The notes below the pieces were generated by a model. It had not been told where the DNA came from, ran no database searches, and saw only the letters and a program-made list of their open reading frames with translations. DNA of 57,123 nucleotides from JAVBMU01 sp031552185 (GTDB taxonomy: Bacteria; Actinomycetota; Actinomycetes; Actinomycetales; Cellulomonadaceae): the NCBI GenBank assembly GCA_031552185.1, contig JAVBMU010000013.1, forward strand, positions 1-57,123, written 5' to 3'. This document shows, piece after piece, positions 54,077-57,123 of this stretch (positions are counted from its first letter, which is position 1; every line of letters begins with the position of its first letter). The translations under genes and the position numbers were made by a program.

Positions 54077-54242
54077 GGCTTCCTCCGATGTCACCCGCCG
54101 CCGGCGACGCCGACGCGTCCGCGCCATCCTCACGGTAGGCCGCGCCGCCCGGCCCCGCCTCGGCGAGGCACTCCGCGCTCCGCGGCAGCGGCCGACTTGG
54201 CGGCGCGACGGCCGTTCGGCGGCGCTTCATCAACACAAAGCG

Positions 54243-54272
54243 AGGCCGTCCCGGATCGCTCCGGAACGGCCT
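54243..54272 (-). terminator. Terminator-like hairpin downstream of the tRNA-Val 3' part
   Basis: AGGCCGTTCCGGA on the minus strand (54272-54260) pairs with TCCGGGACGGCCT (54255-54243) with one mismatch and a 4-base loop, 20 bases after the tRNA 3' end. In the uninterrupted chromosome it would have ended the tRNA-Val transcript. Confidence 0.7.
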
Positions 54273-54290
54273 TTGACCTGCGGTAATACT

Positions 54291-54338
54291 TGGGTGGGCG
54301 ATACTGGGATCGAACCAGTGACCTCTTCCGTGTCAGGG
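54291..54338 (-). tRNA. tRNA-Val(GAC) fragment: 3' half only, candidate attR
   Basis: On the minus strand the sequence runs from the anticodon loop CTGACAC (anticodon GAC at 54334-54332) through the 3' anticodon strand GGAAG, variable loop GAGGTC, T-arm ACTGGTTCGATCCCAGT and acceptor strand ATCGCCC to the discriminator base at 54295. A 5' half is missing: the bases preceding the loop (GTGCC) cannot pair with GGAAG and no D-arm follows. A 3' tRNA half like this is what site-specific integration into a tRNA gene leaves at the far end of an element. Confidence 0.85.
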
Positions 54339-54571
54339 CACTCAAGGGGCGGCCACGGATTATCGCGCGACGTCACACCCGCTGCCGCTGAGCGCCGCCG
54401 GTGGCAGCGCATCGACTTGAGTCGGCTCCCGTAGTCAGGCAGATCGTCAGGCACGCGCATCTCGTACCCAAGCTGCCTGAGCTTGGCTGCGGCTGAGCAC
54501 GGCCATTGGCTGGCCCCTCCCAATCGGAGTCCCAGTTGAGCCGCAATCGGCGTCGCCCCGGCGAGTTGGAG

Positions 54572-54919
54572 TCACCCAACCGATGGCCAACGGACGGTCA
54601 GGACGACAGAGTCCTCGACCGCCCGCCAAGCGTGATCAACGCCGGGCCCCCACATGACGTAATCGCCGGCCCGTGTAAGTTCGGCGGTTTCCGTGGACAA
54701 CTCGACGACGAAGTTGCCGGAGATCAGGACTACGACCGTTGGCCGCACATCGTCCTGGGTCCATTGCTGGCGCTCGTCGCCGGCGGGATGTGTCGACCAC
54801 TTGACTTCGACGTCGCGGCTGTGCCTGACGTCCTCTTCGGCCATGAAGTGTCCGATGATCCAGCCACGGTGCTCGGGTGCATCGTTGAAAGCGTTACCGG
54901 TGTATGACAGGGAACTCAT
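54572..54919 (-). CDS. Cupin-like signalling or binding protein of the element
   Basis: 115 residues starting MSSLSYTGNAFNDAPEHRGW. The stretches VKWSTHPAGDERQQW, VVVLISGNFVVELST, and GDYVMWGPGVDHAWRA fit the cupin beta-barrel. ATG 54919 overlaps the stop of the HTH gene upstream by four bases (54916-54919), so it is coupled to it. Possibly a small-molecule sensing partner of the regulator; this is inference. Confidence 0.8.
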   Translation of the reverse strand: MSSLSYTGNAFNDAPEHRGWIIGHFMAEEDVRHSRDVEVKWSTHPAGDERQQWTQDDVRPTVVVLISGNFVVELSTETAELTRAGDYVMWGPGVDHAWRAVEDSVVLTVRWPSVG

Positions 54920-56487
54920 ATAGCTTCCTCTAGTTCGATTGACGGAATATCTACGCGGTCGGCTCCAAATTTGCCGAGCGTTCTCAGGCCCTGCAGGAGA
55001 GCGAATAGTCCTTCGTTGCTCCATCCTGGTTCCCGCAGGAGTGACGTAATAAGCTCCGGCTGCTTCGTCGAGTACCGGCGCAACGATTCCGATTCCCAGT
55101 TCGCTTCGATGCTCCCGCCGAACCGTGCCCACCATTCTTCGTTCTCGACAACCAGTAGGGTCGATGCCTCGTAGTTCCCATTGATGAGGTTGATGCCGAG
55201 CCCAGTGCATTCGACTCGCCATTCCTCGTCACTACGGTGGTCATCAAGCCAGCGCATCGGCTCTGAAAGCCGGTCCCGATGCATCGGGTCTGCCGAGCGA
55301 TTCAGCGCAACCGTCGAGTCCACATCGTGCCGCCCGAATAGCTCTTCTTCCATCTCACGCTCAACCGTCGCTGCGAGGTCGGCGTCTTCGGCCGGGTCAG
55401 AGAACGGTTCGTGGAACGCGCGCGGGATGACAGACAGGCGTCCGGCCGCGTTCAGAACCTGGCCTGAGCGCTGCTGCACGAGGAACACGTAGTCTCGGGG
55501 CCGCCGGCCCGTGGCCGGCCGAGCGATTGCAGTCAGTGTTGACGGGCCGCCGGCGCATAGTCGATTACGAAACGCTAGAACGTGGGGGAGATCGGGCAAG
55601 AATGCATCGCGAAGAGGAAGCGTCCCGGGAACGGTCGACTTGCCAGTTGCGAGCGCATCGAGCAACTCGCCTTCAAGTAGGTCGAGCGTTAGCGCGTAGG
55701 CGACGAATTCGTCAAGGCTGACCGTCCCGCTGAGCCCAGTCCGTGACGCTGCAAGCCGTGTGAGCCGGTAAAGACGTTCGTTCACCAACTGTGTGCCCGC
55801 GATGGCCACCTCAGCCAAGCGGCTCACGCCTGCGGCGGCAGTGTCAGGGCTCAGTCGGTGCGGAGGCGCATCCTCGGATGTGAATGAGAGTTGGCACTGT
55901 AACGCCTGATCGGCTGCCCGCTCGAAGGTCCATTCTGCTGAGGTCAGAATTGCGCACCGCAACAGTCCCGTGGGCGTGGCCACGGCGTAGAGGCCGTGAC
56001 CCTCGGGGGGATTTCCGTAATAGCCGGCCAGCGCGGACGTTACTTCGTCGCGCTGCACCCTTGCGCGCTGGAAGGCGAGGTCTTGATGCTCGCGGCTACG
56101 AGTTTCGTGGACTTTCGGCCGGACCCTCTTCCACGCGGTCCCCGGTACCCAGCCAGCGTGCCTGTCCAGCCAGTCAAGCGCTTCCGTGAGGTTCCGGTCG
56201 GTCAGGGCCGGGCCGTCGCTGACGGCCGCCTCCGGGTGACTCGGGCGTACGCCCTGTGTCCCGCCAGTTCCTTCAAATCGCTCCCGCTCGCTCTCGGTCG
56301 ACCTTGCCAGGAGCGTGTCAAGTGCGCGCTGCATCTCCGGCATCGGGACAACGTCCGGATCGGCGTTCCACCGTGCGACGGTCCGGACGGAGGCGCCGAG
56401 GCGCCCTGCGAAGGCCTCGTTCGACATCCGCAGGGCGCCCCTCAACGCGCTCGCCTGGGCACCGTTCCACTTCTCGACTGCGTTCAT
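54916..56487 (-). CDS. HTH regulator with Nudix-like C-terminal domain
   Basis: 523 residues from ATG 56487 (MNAVEKWNGAQ), preceded by GAAGG six bases away; in-frame ATGs 6 and 39 bases earlier are less well placed. Residues ~8-70 form an XRE-type HTH (ASALRGALRMSNEAFAGRLG followed by SVRTVARWNADPDVVP). The C-terminal half contains YVFLVQQRSGQVLNAAGRL and VEREMEEELFGR, a degenerate Nudix box in which the usual G and GG are not kept, so catalysis is doubtful. pSAM2-type elements carry a Nudix protein (Pif) for transfer immunity; a related role here is only a suggestion. Coupled to the cupin gene. Confidence 0.75.
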   Translation of the reverse strand: MNAVEKWNGAQASALRGALRMSNEAFAGRLGASVRTVARWNADPDVVPMPEMQRALDTLLARSTESERERFEGTGGTQGVRPSHPEAAVSDGPALTDRNLTEALDWLDRHAGWVPGTAWKRVRPKVHETRSREHQDLAFQRARVQRDEVTSALAGYYGNPPEGHGLYAVATPTGLLRCAILTSAEWTFERAADQALQCQLSFTSEDAPPHRLSPDTAAAGVSRLAEVAIAGTQLVNERLYRLTRLAASRTGLSGTVSLDEFVAYALTLDLLEGELLDALATGKSTVPGTLPLRDAFLPDLPHVLAFRNRLCAGGPSTLTAIARPATGRRPRDYVFLVQQRSGQVLNAAGRLSVIPRAFHEPFSDPAEDADLAATVEREMEEELFGRHDVDSTVALNRSADPMHRDRLSEPMRWLDDHRSDEEWRVECTGLGINLINGNYEASTLLVVENEEWWARFGGSIEANWESESLRRYSTKQPELITSLLREPGWSNEGLFALLQGLRTLGKFGADRVDIPSIELEEAI

Positions 56488-56620
56488 CTCCATCCTTCGC
56501 TTCGCTGGATGCCACCGCCGTGTCACTGCGGGGTCACGTCAACGTCACACAACCGTCATTTCGCGCCGTCGCGAGTCAGCCTTGGATGGCTTCATGGCTG
56601 GTCAACGGTGGTGTGAGGCG

Positions 56621-56863
56621 TTACGCGTCGGTGCCGCGCTTCGGCCCCGGAGCGGCTGGCGGGATGCCGTTGTCGCGTGCAATTCGCCGGACGTAGGCCG
56701 CGGTGAACGGCGAGAGCGCAACAACCTCTGTCGGTCCGACGCCAGCTCGAAGGGCCGCGACGACCGCCTCGACAACCTCGCGCCGCGCGTCGCCATGCGC
56801 TGCTTCGGTCTTCCGGTATCGCTCATTTGCCGCGATCAGCTCGCGGCGCGCGTCATTGGTCAC
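56621..56863 (-). CDS. Small helical, possibly HTH protein of the element
   Basis: 80 residues from GTG 56863 (VTNDARRELIAANERYRKTE). Helical throughout, with VGPTEVVALSPFTAAYVRRI looking like a helix-turn-helix, and a basic tail. Similar short proteins are common in actinomycete integrative elements. An upstream extension to 56965 is open but crosses the promoter region. A perfect palindrome overlaps its start codon. Confidence 0.7.
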   Translation of the reverse strand: MTNDARRELIAANERYRKTEAAHGDARREVVEAVVAALRAGVGPTEVVALSPFTAAYVRRIARDNGIPPAAPGPKRGTDA

Positions 56864-56879
56864 GGATACAGCGTATCCG
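56863..56879. promoter_or_regulatory. Palindrome at the start of the small element gene, candidate operator
   Basis: CGGATAC-AGC-GTATCCG, 7-bp arms, directly upstream of and touching the GTG codon of the leftward gene (56861-56863). A second palindrome, GTTGCGCAAC, lies at about 56885-56894. Both sit in the divergent gap (56864-56997), where a regulator of both directions would bind. Confidence 0.5.
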
Positions 56880-56997
56880 AACACGGTTGCGCAACGTACT
56901 CGTTTCCCGTACGGTGGAGCGCAACCTAGCAGCGCTAGTGAGGGGCGCATGTACAGGCGTGACATGTAAACGCTCAGTCCAGAGGAGGGCTGTTCTT

Positions 56998-57123
56998 GTG
57001 GTGACGTTTCCGTTGTTCCTGGTGATGGCCGTGTTGGCCGTGGTGTACGCGAAGGTCCGTAAGGGTGTGGGCTTCGCGATTTTCGTCGGGTGTCTGCTCG
57101 GGTTGACGTTGGCGTCGACCGAG
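56998..57123 (+). CDS. Small membrane protein, 3' end beyond the window
   Basis: GTG 56998 (or 57001) follows AGAGGAGGG at a normal distance. The visible 42 codons are hydrophobic: VTFPLFLVMAVLAVVYAKVR, then KGVGFAIFVGCLLGLTLAST, giving two membrane helices. Short two-helix proteins of this kind are frequent in actinomycete integrative elements near transfer genes. Partial. Confidence 0.7.
   Translation, partial: MVTFPLFLVMAVLAVVYAKVRKGVGFAIFVGCLLGLTLASTE

Larger units (their letters stand above)
54339..57123. mobile_element. Left part of a putative integrative element (AICE-like), truncated by the window
   Basis: Begins at the tRNA-Val half and runs off the right edge. Base composition is less GC-rich and codon use more mixed than to the left (55.0-56.5 kb has many A/T-ending codons). 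Genes: a cupin, an HTH/Nudix-like regulator, a small helical protein and a small membrane protein, a set I associate with actinomycete integrative and conjugative elements. Integrase, excisionase, replication and transfer genes are not in view. An intact tRNA-Val would be expected beyond the right edge. 54339-54571 carries no gene I can support. Confidence 0.65.

Noticed and set aside
54291..54338. A complete functional tRNA-Val gene
   Set aside because: The 5' half, D-arm and 5' anticodon strand are missing; only the 3' half matches.

Overview
The window is about 57 kb of very GC-rich DNA with near-saturated GC at third codon positions, many GTG starts and many 4-base ATGA/GTGA gene overlaps. 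Gene content (GuaB1, DUF3000 next to an HRDC ribonuclease D, FemAB-type transferase, type II polyketide synthase, STAND ATPase with TPR-like repeats) points to a filamentous or at least complex actinomycete (Actinomycetota). I cannot fix the genus; a Frankia/Sporichthya-like lineage is only a guess. Nothing here was searched against a database: all names come from motifs and remembered families.

Layout. 1-4.7 kb: housekeeping (Nudix CoA pyrophosphatase, guaB1, dxs). 5.2-13.5 kb: one leftward, translationally coupled ten-gene operon for a small aromatic type II polyketide (KS-alpha, chain length factor, ACP, C9-type ketoreductase, didomain aromatase/cyclase, metallo-beta-lactamase-fold cyclase/hydrolase, two NTF2/SnoaL-like proteins, AMP-dependent ligase, small membrane protein). 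13.5-14.4 kb: a long divergent intergenic region with two Crp-type palindromes. 14.4-17.7 kb: pyruvate formate-lyase pflB and its activase pflA. 17.8-36.4 kb: mainly core genes (SNF2-family helicase, fused glycyl-tRNA synthetase, GNAT, FemAB/rnd/DUF3000 operon, gnd plus an ATP-grasp ligase, RibD-like reductase, zapE-type ATPase, ppk2, glgX).

36.5-40.7 kb holds the most interesting accessory locus: a short protein with a hydrophobic helical N-terminus and a C-terminal tail resembling bacterial amyloid-signalling motifs, followed by a 1231-residue STAND/NACHT-like ATPase carrying 21 TPR-like repeats, three of which are almost identical. I read it as a candidate Bell-type effector plus NLR-like sensor pair (cell-death/antiphage type). 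41.7-48.6 kb: pntAB transhydrogenase, then a GtrB-type glycosyltransferase coupled to an unusual GtrA-to-GT-C fusion. 48.7-54.1 kb: SHOCT protein, a ROK kinase with a ~245-residue proline-rich N-terminus, a secreted protein of unknown family, VOC and cupin proteins.

54.3 kb to the right end: a 3' half of tRNA-Val(GAC) marks what looks like one end (attR) of an integrative element, probably of the actinomycete AICE type, whose first genes (cupin, HTH/Nudix-like regulator, small DNA-binding-like protein, small membrane protein) run off the window. Running through the whole window is a second layer of structure: intergenic repeats (GAGGTAGA-type elements, a 20-bp-period element, and a 23-16-23 hairpin with covarying bases) that sit almost exclusively between convergently transcribed genes.
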